Notes under the pieces: generated by a model
The model's database searches: none
The model's input: only the letters and a program-made list of their open reading frames with translations
Told to the model about the DNA's origin: nothing
Program-made: the position numbers and the translations under genes
Part shown: piece by piece, positions 9,150 through 16,915 of the stretch
How positions within the stretch are numbered: position 1 is the first letter of the stretch
Layout: each line of letters begins with the position of its first letter
NCBI GenBank assembly: GCA_964427535.1
Contig: CAYRVF010000047.1
Span: forward strand, 1-34,964
Source: CAYRVF01 sp964427535
GTDB lineage: Bacteria; Chloroflexota; Ktedonobacteria; Ktedonobacterales; JADMIN01
Reading direction: 5' to 3'
DNA length: 34,964 nt

Positions 9150-9770
9150 CTAGTAGCGCCGGTAGACCGCGGTCACTTTCCCCTGGACTTCCCACTCTTC
9201 CAGCCATTCTTTGGCGGGCACGTAGATGGGCTCCATCTGGGAGTTCGCGGGCTGCAGTCGCACGCGATCGCGCTCGCGATAGATGCGCTTGAGGGTGGCG
9301 GCGCCGCCCTCACTGTTCGCATTGCGGCAGACGGCGACGATGATATCGCCGTCGTTGATGTAGGCATCGCGGTCGATCAACACGAAGTCGCCGTCGTCGA
9401 TGTGGTCCTCGATCATCGACTGTCCACGCACGTGCAGCACGTATTCGCGTGTGTGCGCGGCGAGATTGAGCGTGTCCTGCATTGCAGGGGCGAAGATGTC
9501 GAGCGGCGCGCCCGCAGCAATGGTGCCCGCGACGAGCAGCTCGCCCGGCTGGGCGCGGTTCATCAGGCGGATGCCCCGGCTCTTCTTGCGCTCGCGGATG
9601 ATAAAGCCCTTCTTCTCAAGCATATTGAGATGGTAGTCGACGTGACCAGTGGACTTGATGCCCACCTCTTTGCCGATCTCACGATTGGTCGGCGGACGTG
9701 TCTCGACGTTCGTGTATTGCTCAATAAACGAGAGGATTTGCTGCTGCAGCTCGCTCAAATCGCTATCCAT
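9150..9770 (-). CDS. lexA: LexA repressor, SOS response regulator
   Basis: A 206-residue protein. The N-terminal winged helix-turn-helix (about residues 1-70) includes RPPTNREIGKEVGIKSTGHV as the recognition region. The C-terminal S24 autoprotease/dimerisation domain shows the Ala86-Gly87 cleavage site in TIAAGAP, nucleophile Ser118 in VRGQSM and general base Lys161 in ATLKRIY. ATG 9770 follows AAGGGAG. LexA represses DNA-damage genes and self-cleaves when RecA filaments form. Its own promoter (next feature) carries a GAAC-N4-GTTC operator, so autoregulation is directly supported by the sequence. It is divergent from the DUF151 gene. Confidence 0.97.
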   Translation of the reverse strand: MDSDLSELQQQILSFIEQYTNVETRPPTNREIGKEVGIKSTGHVDYHLNMLEKKGFIIRERKKSRGIRLMNRAQPGELLVAGTIAAGAPLDIFAPAMQDTLNLAAHTREYVLHVRGQSMIEDHIDDGDFVLIDRDAYINDGDIIVAVCRNANSEGGAATLKRIYRERDRVRLQPANSQMEPIYVPAKEWLEEWEVQGKVTAVYRRY

Positions 9771-9804
9771 ACCGACGCTCCCTTGCTCCGACTCGCGCCT
9801 TCTC

Positions 9805-9851
9805 GTAGAACCCGCGTTCTACAGTGTAGCAAAACCGAACTCTTCTGTCAA
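9805..9851 (-). promoter_or_regulatory. lexA promoter with LexA operator (SOS box)
   Basis: On the minus strand TTGACA (9851-9846) and TACACT (9828-9823) are separated by exactly 17 bases. Directly downstream, at the expected transcription start, lies the palindrome GTAGAAC-N4-GTTCTAC (9805-9822). It contains GAAC-N4-GTTC, the core of the LexA/DinR box known from Bacillus. Promoter and operator placement fit repression by LexA of its own gene. Confidence 0.9.
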
Positions 9852-9976
9852 TGTACTGCTATGTAGGTTGCTGGCGGGCCGCGCTCGTCGCCGAGACACG
9901 CCGCGCATCAGCGGAAGGGGCGCGACGGACGCCGCAAAAAATCGTGACTTTCAGCGAGCACGGCGGCATTTCTGAT

Positions 9977-10006
9977 TTGCGTGCTCATCTGGCTTGGGTG
10001 TACAAT
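9977..10006 (+). promoter_or_regulatory. Probable promoter of the DUF151 gene
   Basis: TTGCGT (9977-9982) and TACAAT (10001-10006) lie 18 bases apart. This places the start of transcription near 10013, 57 bases before the chosen ATG. The upstream frame extension to 9851 would lie before this promoter, which supports the shorter protein. Confidence 0.55.
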
Positions 10007-10069
10007 GACTACGTCATGCACCGGCTCAATTATCCCAGCGCTAGCCGGTCGGAGGAGGGAGCAAGCCGC

Positions 10070-10603
10070 ATGGTGGAGATGTCGGTCGAGAGTGTACGCA
10101 TCAATCTCGCGACGAACCAGCGGGTGGTGATCCTCAAAGACACGCAGTCCGAGCGATACCTCTTTATCTGGATTGCCAACCCCGAAGCCTACTCGATCGC
10201 GATGGAGCTCCAGGGCACCACCTCTCCACGACCACTGACTCATGATCTGCTCAAGTCGGTGATTCTCGAGCTCGGTGGCAAGTTGACGAACGTCATCATC
10301 AACGATCTGGTGGATGATATCTTCTATGCGCGCCTGGTCTTCGACGTCGAGGGCCGTCATGCCGAGGTCGACTCGCGGCCGAGCGACGCCATTGCGCTCG
10401 CCGTACGGCTGAAAGCGCCGATTCTGGTTGCCGAGTCGGTGCTCGAGCAGGCTGGTGTCACGCTCGATTCGAGTGACGAGCGCGATGAGCCGGCCGGCAC
10501 TACGCGTCGTGAGAAGTTGAGCGGGCCGGATAATCTCGACGTCTATCGCGACTTCATCAACAGTCTGGACGCGCTCGATGAGTTTGGCAAACAGCAGGAC
10601 TAG
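10070..10603 (+). CDS. Bifunctional nuclease family protein (DUF151/BFN domain)
   Basis: About 177 residues from ATG 10070, which follows a strong GGAGGAGGG (10051-10059). The frame opens further upstream but without a ribosome site. The DUF151 domain occupies residues 1-130, with recognisable segments VVILKDTQSERYLFIWI near the start, TNVIINDLVDDIFYARL in the middle and SRPSDAIALAVRLKAPI. A short C-terminal helix (DFINSLDALDEF) is common in the family. The Thermotoga and plant relatives have been linked to nuclease activity, but the bacterial role is not settled. It is followed 62 bases downstream by a small zinc-ribbon-like gene, probably in one transcript. Confidence 0.9.
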   Translation: MVEMSVESVRINLATNQRVVILKDTQSERYLFIWIANPEAYSIAMELQGTTSPRPLTHDLLKSVILELGGKLTNVIINDLVDDIFYARLVFDVEGRHAEVDSRPSDAIALAVRLKAPILVAESVLEQAGVTLDSSDERDEPAGTTRREKLSGPDNLDVYRDFINSLDALDEFGKQQD

Positions 10604-10665
10604 ATCCACGCACCGGCGCATGGGGACTTGCTCCGCCTGCCAGAATGGTCGCGAGGAGGTACGCT

Positions 10666-11040
10666 GTGCGCGCACGCGAACGTATCATCCGTGAGCGTCT
10701 CGCCACGCGAGCCTGTGCGACGTGCGGGGGCCACTACGCCGATTCCGGACTCGTCGTGCTAGCGCATCGCGGCTCCGCTTGGGTCGTGCTCGCGACATGC
10801 CCGATGTGTGAGCGACGCAACATCTTCTTCGTGTCCTTCCGGCAACCCTCCTCTACCGAGTCTGACGATCACCTTCCCCTGCTGGTCGACGACATCCTCA
10901 TCTCTGGCGCGTCCGAAGACGCCGAGGCTCCCCCTACGACGGCGCAGGGTGGCGGCATAAGCGCCGACGACGTGCTCTCGATGCGCGCCTTCCTCTCTGC
11001 CTTCGACGGCGATTTCAAGCGACTCTTCGACCAAGAGTGA
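10666..11040 (+). CDS. Small conserved-type protein with two CxxC pairs (zinc ribbon-like), function unknown
   Basis: About 124 residues from GTG 10666, with GAGGAGG (10653-10659) at good spacing. An in-frame ATG at 10645 lacks such a site. The N-terminal half has C-A-T-C-G-G-H and, about 30 residues later, C-P-M-C-E, a four-cysteine arrangement expected to bind zinc. The strand-rich segment between them, WVVLATCP, suggests a ribbon fold. The C-terminal part is acidic and ends with ADDVLSMRAFLSAFDGDFKRL, a probable helix. I do not recognise a named family. Its position directly after the DUF151 gene suggests a shared transcript. Coding is supported by ribosome site, composition and the cysteine pattern. 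Confidence 0.75.
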   Translation: MRARERIIRERLATRACATCGGHYADSGLVVLAHRGSAWVVLATCPMCERRNIFFVSFRQPSSTESDDHLPLLVDDILISGASEDAEAPPTTAQGGGISADDVLSMRAFLSAFDGDFKRLFDQE

Positions 11041-11047
11041 GCTGGCT

Positions 11048-11148
11048 GGCTGGCCTGCCCCCACCTCCTCCTCCAGATATCGCTGAGAGAGGGGAATTGC
11101 GCGTCTGACTCCTTCAGGTGGGGGAGAGGCTGGGAGAGGGGGCCAGCC
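11048..11148. repeat. Imperfect long inverted repeat in intergenic space
   Basis: GGCTGGCC (11048-11055) matches GGCCAGCC (11141-11148) inverted, and CCCCCACCT (11058-11066) matches AGGTGGGGG (11116-11124) inverted. The right arm (GGGGGAGAGGCTGGGAGAGGGGG) resembles the C/G-rich unit found at 24487-24710, so this is probably a degenerate member of the same intergenic element type. Confidence 0.5.
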
Positions 11149-11160
11149 GCACCACCACAC

Positions 11161-11206
11161 AACGCATGAGGCCCGGCCAGATATGCTCTGCCGGGCCTCA
11201 CGCGTT
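11161..11206. terminator. Strong hairpin between convergent genes, probable bidirectional terminator
   Basis: Bases 11161-11177 and 11190-11206 form a stem of 16 pairs with one mismatch (core TGAGGCCCGGC/GCCGGGCCTCA) and a 12-base loop. It lies between the + strand zinc-ribbon gene and the minus strand PBP gene, 25 bases after the PBP stop. No clean T tract follows on either strand, so termination is inferred from stability and position. Confidence 0.55.
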
Positions 11207-11230
11207 CTCGTATGATGTAGTGATTCCTCG

Positions 11231-13921
11231 TCACCCGTTGGGGTTGGCGGGATTGGGTGCGCCTGGAGTCGTCGCTCCGCCACCTGAGCAGTAGTCCCAC
11301 GGGTTGGGATCGGTGAAGCTGTGGAGGGTGATGCAGGGCACTGTGGTCGGTCCGCTGCCGATATTCGACTGCGGCGCTGGGCCATCGAGGAACCAATCCG
11401 TCGAGGTCACCCCGTTGGACGTGTAGGTTGCCGGATGCACGCCCGCTGGCACAGGAAACTGTTGTTTCGCATGGTTGTCGCGCTGTTCCGCGTAGATCAT
11501 GCTGTTGTACCAGATCGGCGCGGCTCCCGTGACGCCGTCGATGTGATACATCGGCGTGTAGTCGTTGTTGCCAGCCCACACGACCGTGGTGTAGTCCATC
11601 GTGTAGCCGCACGTCCAGTCATCGGTGAAGTCCTGACCAGTGCCGGTCTTGACGGCGGCGGGCCAGGCGTTGGGCGACGGCCACGTCGGGAAGCTCCCAG
11701 CGGTGTTCGAGTCCTGGCGCGCCTTCCAATAGTAGCAGTCGCCGTTGAGGTCCGGGTCCAGATAGAGCGGGCTGCACGGGCCGAAGTCACCCGCGCGCGA
11801 CTTGTTATCCTCCAGGATGTTCGTCATCAGGAAGGCGATCTGCGGGGTCATCACCTGGATCGGCGTCGGCACGCGATACTGGTACAGCACATCGCCCGCG
11901 CTATCAGTGATCTTGTCGATCGCGTGGAGCGGGATGTACTGCCCGTAGTTGGCGAAAACGGTGTAGGCCTGCGCCATCTCCATCGGCGTCACGTTGAGCG
12001 TGCCGAGCACGGTCGAGAGGCCATAGGTGCCCTTCACGTCCGTAATGCCCATGCGTTCCGCCTGCGCCTGTACGTCACTGAACCCGGCGTATTGCATCGC
12101 TTTGATGGCCGGAATGTTCAGCGAGTTCTGCAGGGCGGAGCGAATCGTGACCTCGCCGAGGAACTTGCCGCGGTCGAAGTCGAGCGGCTTGTACTGCTGG
12201 CCCGAGCCCGCGTCCCAGAAGACCGTCGGCGTGTCGGAGATGGTCATCGCCGGGAACCAACCCTTTTCGAACGCCGTGGCATAGACGATCGGCTTGAACG
12301 ACGAGCCTGGCCCGCGATAGCCCTGCGTGGCGACGTCGAACTTGCCGTCGATGGACGTGCTGTAGTAATCCGTGCTCCCGAGCAGGACCTTGATCGCGCC
12401 GGTATGCTGGTCGGCCATGACCTCCGCCGCGTTCGTGATGTGGTCGTTGCGGATGAGGCCGTGTCCGTAGTCGTCGGTGTCGTTGCCGTGCAGGTGGTTG
12501 TTCATCGCCTGCTGCGCATGGTTCTGCAGGTCAAGATCGAGCGTGGTGTAGACGTTCAGACCCGACCGCGAGAGGTGGATCTGACCCGTCTCGACCATCT
12601 GCGAGAGCTGGTTCTGCACGTACGTCACGAATTGCGGCGCGAGGTTCGTATTGTCGTACTGCACGTTGAAGAAGTTCGGCTGGGCGGCTTCCGCGTAGGC
12701 CGCGTTCGCCTGTTGCTGTGTGATATAGCCGTAGAGCACCATATCAGCGAGGACGGCCTTCTGCCGCTCGTGGGCCGTCTGAAAGTGCGCCAATGGATCG
12801 TTGAGGTTCGGGTTCTGCGGCACGCCCGCCAGCAGCGATGCCTGCGCCAGGTCGAGATGTTGCGCCGCGCTTTCGCCCGTCACGGGGTTGTCCTGGTAGC
12901 CGAAGTATTTCTGTGCGGCCGCGTCGATTCCATAGGCCTCGTTGCCGTATGGAATCGAGTCCAGGTACATCTGCAGTATCTGCTGCTTCGAGTAGGTTCC
13001 CTGCGTCGTGATGCCGATCGAAATGATGGCCTCACGGATTTTGCGCGAGAACGTGTCGCTGCTGTTGAGAATGTTCTGTTTGATGAGCTGTTGCGTGATG
13101 GTGCTGCCGCCCTGCGCCGTGCGGTGGCTCGCGAGATCAGCCTGCGCGGCGCGCACGATGGAGATGAAGTCTACGCCGTTGTTCGTCCAGAAGGTATGGT
13201 CCTCGATGGCGACCGTCGCGTTGACGACCGTGACCGGTATCTGCGCGATCGAGATGCTGTGCTGCGCGCCGAGATCCTTGAACTCATAGAGCAGTTTTCC
13301 GGTGGAGTCGTAAATGCGGACGCTATCCTTCGATGCGACCGTCTTGCTCAACGATGCGACCGCCGTCTGCTGCGACTGGTAGTAAGACGCCGCGGCCGAT
13401 GCCGCCGACGCGACCACCGCGACGAGCAGCAGAACCGCGACGGCCGCCGAGGCCCAGACGACCTTTACCAGCGTGCGGCTCTGGGCGAGCCGGCGTCCGC
13501 GCGATTGCTTGCGCAGGTAGAGAATGTAGTGCCGATGTTTACGCGCACGCGACGAGTATGCGGGCACCGCCCGAGGGCGTGGGGTGCTCGGATACCTGTA
13601 GGGCACGGTCGGCATCCCCGCCAGCCAGTCGTCCTCTGGGACGGCAGGGAGGGTGTCGTCGCTGTCCGCACTCGCGTCAGGCGGCACGAGCGCCGTGTCG
13701 TCTGTGTCGCGAACTGACTGAGCGTTGACTGCCGGAGACTCCGGTGGGATATCATGCATCTTGGCAGGCTGTGAATCCGCGTCGCCGCCTGAGTCGGATC
13801 GTGCGTCTATCACATCGCTCTGTCCGACGCTCTCCGGCTGACTCTGCTCATGCTGGCCGGGTGCCGCGTCGCGCTCTGGCTCTTGAGACTCGGGCGGCAG
13901 GATACTTCCTCCATTGTCCAC
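11231..13921 (-). CDS. Class A penicillin-binding protein (bifunctional transglycosylase/transpeptidase, PBP1A type)
   Basis: An 896-residue protein starting at GTG 13921 after GGGAGAGG. A long, acidic, Pro/Asp-rich cytoplasmic N-terminus (about 145 residues) precedes one membrane helix (about 150-178). The glycosyltransferase 51 domain follows, with catalytic E240 in VAIEDHTFW and the downstream GGSTITQQLIKQN motif. The penicillin-binding transpeptidase domain (about 470-830) has SSFK (S540, K543), an SLN triad and KTG (K758) in VKTGTGQDFTDDW. It polymerises and cross-links peptidoglycan on the outer face of the membrane. The C-terminus ends in a short Gly/Pro/Asn-rich tail. It is divergent from gltX. 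Confidence 0.96.
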   Translation of the reverse strand: MDNGGSILPPESQEPERDAAPGQHEQSQPESVGQSDVIDARSDSGGDADSQPAKMHDIPPESPAVNAQSVRDTDDTALVPPDASADSDDTLPAVPEDDWLAGMPTVPYRYPSTPRPRAVPAYSSRARKHRHYILYLRKQSRGRRLAQSRTLVKVVWASAAVAVLLLVAVVASAASAAASYYQSQQTAVASLSKTVASKDSVRIYDSTGKLLYEFKDLGAQHSISIAQIPVTVVNATVAIEDHTFWTNNGVDFISIVRAAQADLASHRTAQGGSTITQQLIKQNILNSSDTFSRKIREAIISIGITTQGTYSKQQILQMYLDSIPYGNEAYGIDAAAQKYFGYQDNPVTGESAAQHLDLAQASLLAGVPQNPNLNDPLAHFQTAHERQKAVLADMVLYGYITQQQANAAYAEAAQPNFFNVQYDNTNLAPQFVTYVQNQLSQMVETGQIHLSRSGLNVYTTLDLDLQNHAQQAMNNHLHGNDTDDYGHGLIRNDHITNAAEVMADQHTGAIKVLLGSTDYYSTSIDGKFDVATQGYRGPGSSFKPIVYATAFEKGWFPAMTISDTPTVFWDAGSGQQYKPLDFDRGKFLGEVTIRSALQNSLNIPAIKAMQYAGFSDVQAQAERMGITDVKGTYGLSTVLGTLNVTPMEMAQAYTVFANYGQYIPLHAIDKITDSAGDVLYQYRVPTPIQVMTPQIAFLMTNILEDNKSRAGDFGPCSPLYLDPDLNGDCYYWKARQDSNTAGSFPTWPSPNAWPAAVKTGTGQDFTDDWTCGYTMDYTTVVWAGNNDYTPMYHIDGVTGAAPIWYNSMIYAEQRDNHAKQQFPVPAGVHPATYTSNGVTSTDWFLDGPAPQSNIGSGPTTVPCITLHSFTDPNPWDYCSGGGATTPGAPNPANPNG

Positions 13922-13966
13922 GAATTCACCTCTCCCTGCGATTCGATGCGGTATGCTATCGTGCCC

Positions 13967-13992
13967 GAGAAGCGTCGCTTGACAGGCTTCTC
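13967..13992. promoter_or_regulatory. Inverted repeat straddling the -35 box of the gltX-side promoter
   Basis: GAGAAGC (13967-13973) and GCTTCTC (13986-13992) form a perfect 7-bp inverted repeat with 12-base spacing that brackets the TTGACA box at 13979-13984. The placement is typical of a repressor operator. The responsible protein is unknown. Confidence 0.4.
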
Positions 13993-14008
13993 AGCGGCTG
14001 GGTAGACT
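13979..14008 (+). promoter_or_regulatory. Probable gltX promoter
   Basis: TTGACA (13979-13984) and TAGACT (14003-14008) are separated by 18 bases. Transcription would start near 14015, giving gltX a leader of about 200 bases. Confidence 0.55.
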
Positions 14009-14173
14009 GCGAAAGGATGCGCGCTCAGCGGGCTTATCAGGACGTTGTCGGGAATCCCCTACCCGCCCGCTCGTTGACATCGTTCCAACCCACTAAAACG
14101 CGCGAGCCACACGGAAAGTTGCTGTGGCACCGATATTATCCCGCTGAAGAAGCGGCCGCTTGCGGATTGTACA

Positions 14174-14188
14174 CCTCGCCTGGCGAGG
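14174..14188 (+). promoter_or_regulatory. Small palindrome in the gltX leader
   Basis: CCTCGCC-T-GGCGAGG is a 7-bp inverted repeat lying 13 bases before the AGGAG ribosome site of gltX. It could fold as a tight hairpin near the ribosome site or be a protein-binding palindrome. No function can be assigned. Confidence 0.3.
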
Positions 14189-14213
14189 CTGTCATCTTCG
14201 CTAGGAGCAGAGC

Positions 14214-15773
14214 ATGACACCAGATATACAGACCTCTCCGTCGCCAGCGGCGTCGACCGATACGCCTACCGCAGCCGTTCGCACGCGGTTCGCCCCTAGC
14301 CCGACGGGATTGCAGCACATTGGCGGTTTTCGCACCGCGCTCTTCTCGTGGCTGCTCGCGCGCCACTTCGGCGGCCAGTTCGTCTTGCGCATCGAAGACA
14401 CCGATACCACAAGAACGGTGCCGGGCGCGGTCGAGGCCATTCTCGAAGGATTTGATTGGCTCGGGCTGGATGTGGACGAAGGGCCTGTCGTGGGCGGCCC
14501 GTATGGGCCCTACTTCCAGACCCAGCGGCTGGACATCTATCGCGAGTACGCCGAGCGCATGATCGCGGAGGGACACGCGTATCGCTGCTTCTGCACGCGC
14601 GAGCGCCTGGAGGCGGTAAATAGGGAGCAGATGAAGCGCGGCGAGCCACCACGCTACGACCGCCATTGCCGCCTGCTCTCACCTGGCGAGATTCAGCGCC
14701 AGCTCGACGAGGGCAAGTCCTATGTCGTGCGCCTCGCCGTGCCCTATGAAGGCGAGACGGTCGTGCGCGACGCGCTCCGCGGCGAGATCTTGTTCGAGAA
14801 CGCGAACCTGAGCGACGCGGTGCTGCTCAAGTCGGACGGCTACCCGACGTATCACCTCGCGGCGATGGTGGACGACCACCTCATGCGCATCAGCCATGTC
14901 ATTCGCGCGGAAGAGTGGATATCCAGCGCGCCGTTGCATATGCTGGTGTACCGCGCGCTTGGATGGGAGCCGCCGATCTTCGTCCACGTGCCCGATGTGC
15001 TGAGCAAGCAGGACGGCAAGAAGCTCAGCAAGCGGCGCGGCGCGCTGCCGATGCTCGACTATCGCGACCGTGGTTATCTACCCGAGGCCGTGCTGAACTA
15101 CATGGCGCTGCTCGGCTGGTCGTACGATGACAAGTCGGATATCTTGACGCGAGAGCAGCTAATCGAAGCCTTCTCGCTCGACCGTGTGGGCACATCGCCG
15201 GGTCGTTATGACGAGGAGCGCCTGCTCTGGATGAACGGCGTCTACATCCGCCAGCTCTCCCCCGAAGAGCTGACCGCGCGCGCCCTGCCATTTCTGGAGC
15301 GCTCGCACGGCGAGGGCGGCCTGCCCGATAGTGTGCGCCGCCCGCTTGATCCGGCGTACACGAGCCGTGTGCTCCATCTGGAACAGGAGCGTATGAAGCT
15401 GCTCTCCGAGGCGCCACAGATGACCGAGTTCTTCTTCACGAGCGAAGTGTCGTACCAGCCGGCGCAGCTCATCGCGAAGAATATGGACGCCGAGCGCACC
15501 CTCAACGGTCTGAGCCGCGCGCTGGCCGTTCTGGAGCAGTTGGACGAATGGTCGGCGCCCGTCATGGAGCAGCATATGCGCGAGTTGGTGGCCGAGCTGG
15601 GGCTTAAGCCCGTGCAGTTGTTCACCAGCATGCGTGTCGCGGTGACGGGGCGCACGGTCTCGCCGCCGCTGTTCGAGACGATGGAAGTGCTTGGCCGCGA
15701 GACCTCGCTGGCCCGATTGGGTGATGCGATCGAGCGGCTGCGGGCGTTCGTCGAGGAAGGCTCACCCGCGTAG
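14214..15773 (+). CDS. gltX: Glutamate--tRNA ligase
   Basis: A 519-residue class I aminoacyl-tRNA synthetase. The ATP-binding signature HIGH appears as HIGG at residues 35-38 in RFAPSPTGLQHIGG. The LRIEDTD motif and the second signature KLSKR at 270-274 (DGKKLSKRRG) are intact. The C-terminal half (about 340-510) is the all-helical anticodon-binding domain. ATG 14214 follows AGGAG. It charges tRNA-Glu, and possibly tRNA-Gln, in the cytoplasm. Whether it is discriminating cannot be decided from sequence by eye. Length is slightly above the usual 470-490, mainly from a 15-residue N-terminal extension of low complexity. Confidence 0.97.
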   Translation: MTPDIQTSPSPAASTDTPTAAVRTRFAPSPTGLQHIGGFRTALFSWLLARHFGGQFVLRIEDTDTTRTVPGAVEAILEGFDWLGLDVDEGPVVGGPYGPYFQTQRLDIYREYAERMIAEGHAYRCFCTRERLEAVNREQMKRGEPPRYDRHCRLLSPGEIQRQLDEGKSYVVRLAVPYEGETVVRDALRGEILFENANLSDAVLLKSDGYPTYHLAAMVDDHLMRISHVIRAEEWISSAPLHMLVYRALGWEPPIFVHVPDVLSKQDGKKLSKRRGALPMLDYRDRGYLPEAVLNYMALLGWSYDDKSDILTREQLIEAFSLDRVGTSPGRYDEERLLWMNGVYIRQLSPEELTARALPFLERSHGEGGLPDSVRRPLDPAYTSRVLHLEQERMKLLSEAPQMTEFFFTSEVSYQPAQLIAKNMDAERTLNGLSRALAVLEQLDEWSAPVMEQHMRELVAELGLKPVQLFTSMRVAVTGRTVSPPLFETMEVLGRETSLARLGDAIERLRAFVEEGSPA

Positions 15774-15943
15774 CCGCGCCGCCTGACAGCGCATGCGAGG
15801 CGCGCGGCGGATCACCCGATTCAAGCGTCGCGTTGCGCTGCCCGGCGTGAGAGAGTACAATCGCCGCAGTTCAGGCAGAGTGCGAGAGAGGCATGCCAGG
15901 CCCAGACGAGCGGGCAGACGCCTCGCGGGGTGGAGGTTTAGCG

Positions 15944-16915
15944 TTGAAGGTTCTGGTCTCTGGGGGCGCGGGATTCATCGGATCGCATCTGTGCGCTCGG
16001 CTGCTTGCCGAGGGCCATACGGTGCTGTGCGTCGATAATTTGCTCACGGGCTACGAGAAGAATATCGCACCGCTCTGCTCGAATGAGCGGTTCGCGTTTC
16101 TGCGGCACGACGTCACGCGGCCGCTCGATGACTCGATCGAGGCGGACGTCGTCTTCCATCTAGCGAGCCCGGCCAGCCCGGTTGGCTACTGGTCGTACCC
16201 CTTCGAGACCATTCGGGTCAATACGGAGGGGACGATGCGCCTGCTGGAACTGACCCGCAGGTGCAATGGTCGCTTTCTGATGGCGTCCACCTCCGAGGCC
16301 TATGGCGATCCCGAGGTGCATCCGCAGCACGAAGATTACTGGGGCAACGTCAATCCTAACGGCGTGCGTGCTTGCTACGATGAGAGCAAGCGCCTGGGCG
16401 AGACGATTACGATGGAGTTCTTCCGCCAGTACGGGACGGATGCGCGCATCGTGCGTATCTTCAACACGTATGGCCCGCACAACGCGCTCGACGACGGGCG
16501 CATGATTCCGAACTTCATCACCCAGGCGCTCAGCGGTGTGCCGATCAGCATTCACGGTAGTGGCCGCCAGACGCGCAGCATCTGCTATGTGGACGACCTG
16601 GTCGATGGCCTGATGCGCGCGATGTTCACCCCCGGTACGCAAGGCGAGGTCTATAATCTGGGCAACCCAGAGGAGCACACCGTGCTGGAGTGGGCCGAGC
16701 TGATTCGCGACCTGTGCGAATCCTCATCGGAGCTCGTCTTCGAGCCGAAGCGCCACGACGACCCCGAGCGCCGCCAGCCGAACATTGAGAAGGCCCAGCG
16801 GGTGCTCGGCTGGACGCCGCAGGTCTCGCCGGAGGATGGCCTAGTGCGCACGATCGCGTGGTGCAAGGCCGAGCTCGCACGGCAAGATCCATGCGTTTCA
16901 CTCAACGTCGGATGA
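15944..16915 (+). CDS. UDP-glucuronate decarboxylase (UDP-xylose synthase)-like short-chain dehydrogenase/reductase
   Basis: About 323 residues. I place the start at TTG 15944, which follows GGAGG at 7 bases and gives MKVLVSGGAGFIGSHL, exactly the usual N-terminus of the family. An in-frame ATG at 15893 has a poorer context. The NAD-binding GGAGFIGSH motif, HLASPASP, STSEAYGDPEVHPQHEDYWG and the catalytic YDESK (Y145, K149) match UDP-glucuronate decarboxylases rather than epimerases of the GalE type. The product would be UDP-xylose for polysaccharide synthesis. Its stop overlaps the likely start of the next gene (ATGA), so it opens the exopolysaccharide cluster. Confidence 0.88.
   Translation: MKVLVSGGAGFIGSHLCARLLAEGHTVLCVDNLLTGYEKNIAPLCSNERFAFLRHDVTRPLDDSIEADVVFHLASPASPVGYWSYPFETIRVNTEGTMRLLELTRRCNGRFLMASTSEAYGDPEVHPQHEDYWGNVNPNGVRACYDESKRLGETITMEFFRQYGTDARIVRIFNTYGPHNALDDGRMIPNFITQALSGVPISIHGSGRQTRSICYVDDLVDGLMRAMFTPGTQGEVYNLGNPEEHTVLEWAELIRDLCESSSELVFEPKRHDDPERRQPNIEKAQRVLGWTPQVSPEDGLVRTIAWCKAELARQDPCVSLNVG

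Noticed and set aside
11321..13717. A 798-codon open frame on + opposite the PBP gene
   Set aside because: The protein is Arg/Val-rich without any domain, and the minus strand encodes a clear class A PBP. High GC codon bias keeps the antisense frame open.
14120..14165. T-box-like TGTGGCACCG in the gltX leader, whose TGGC would suit a tRNA-Glu discriminator
   Set aside because: No stem I with specifier loop, no convincing antiterminator partner strand and no T-run terminator before gltX. The match is too short to support a T-box.
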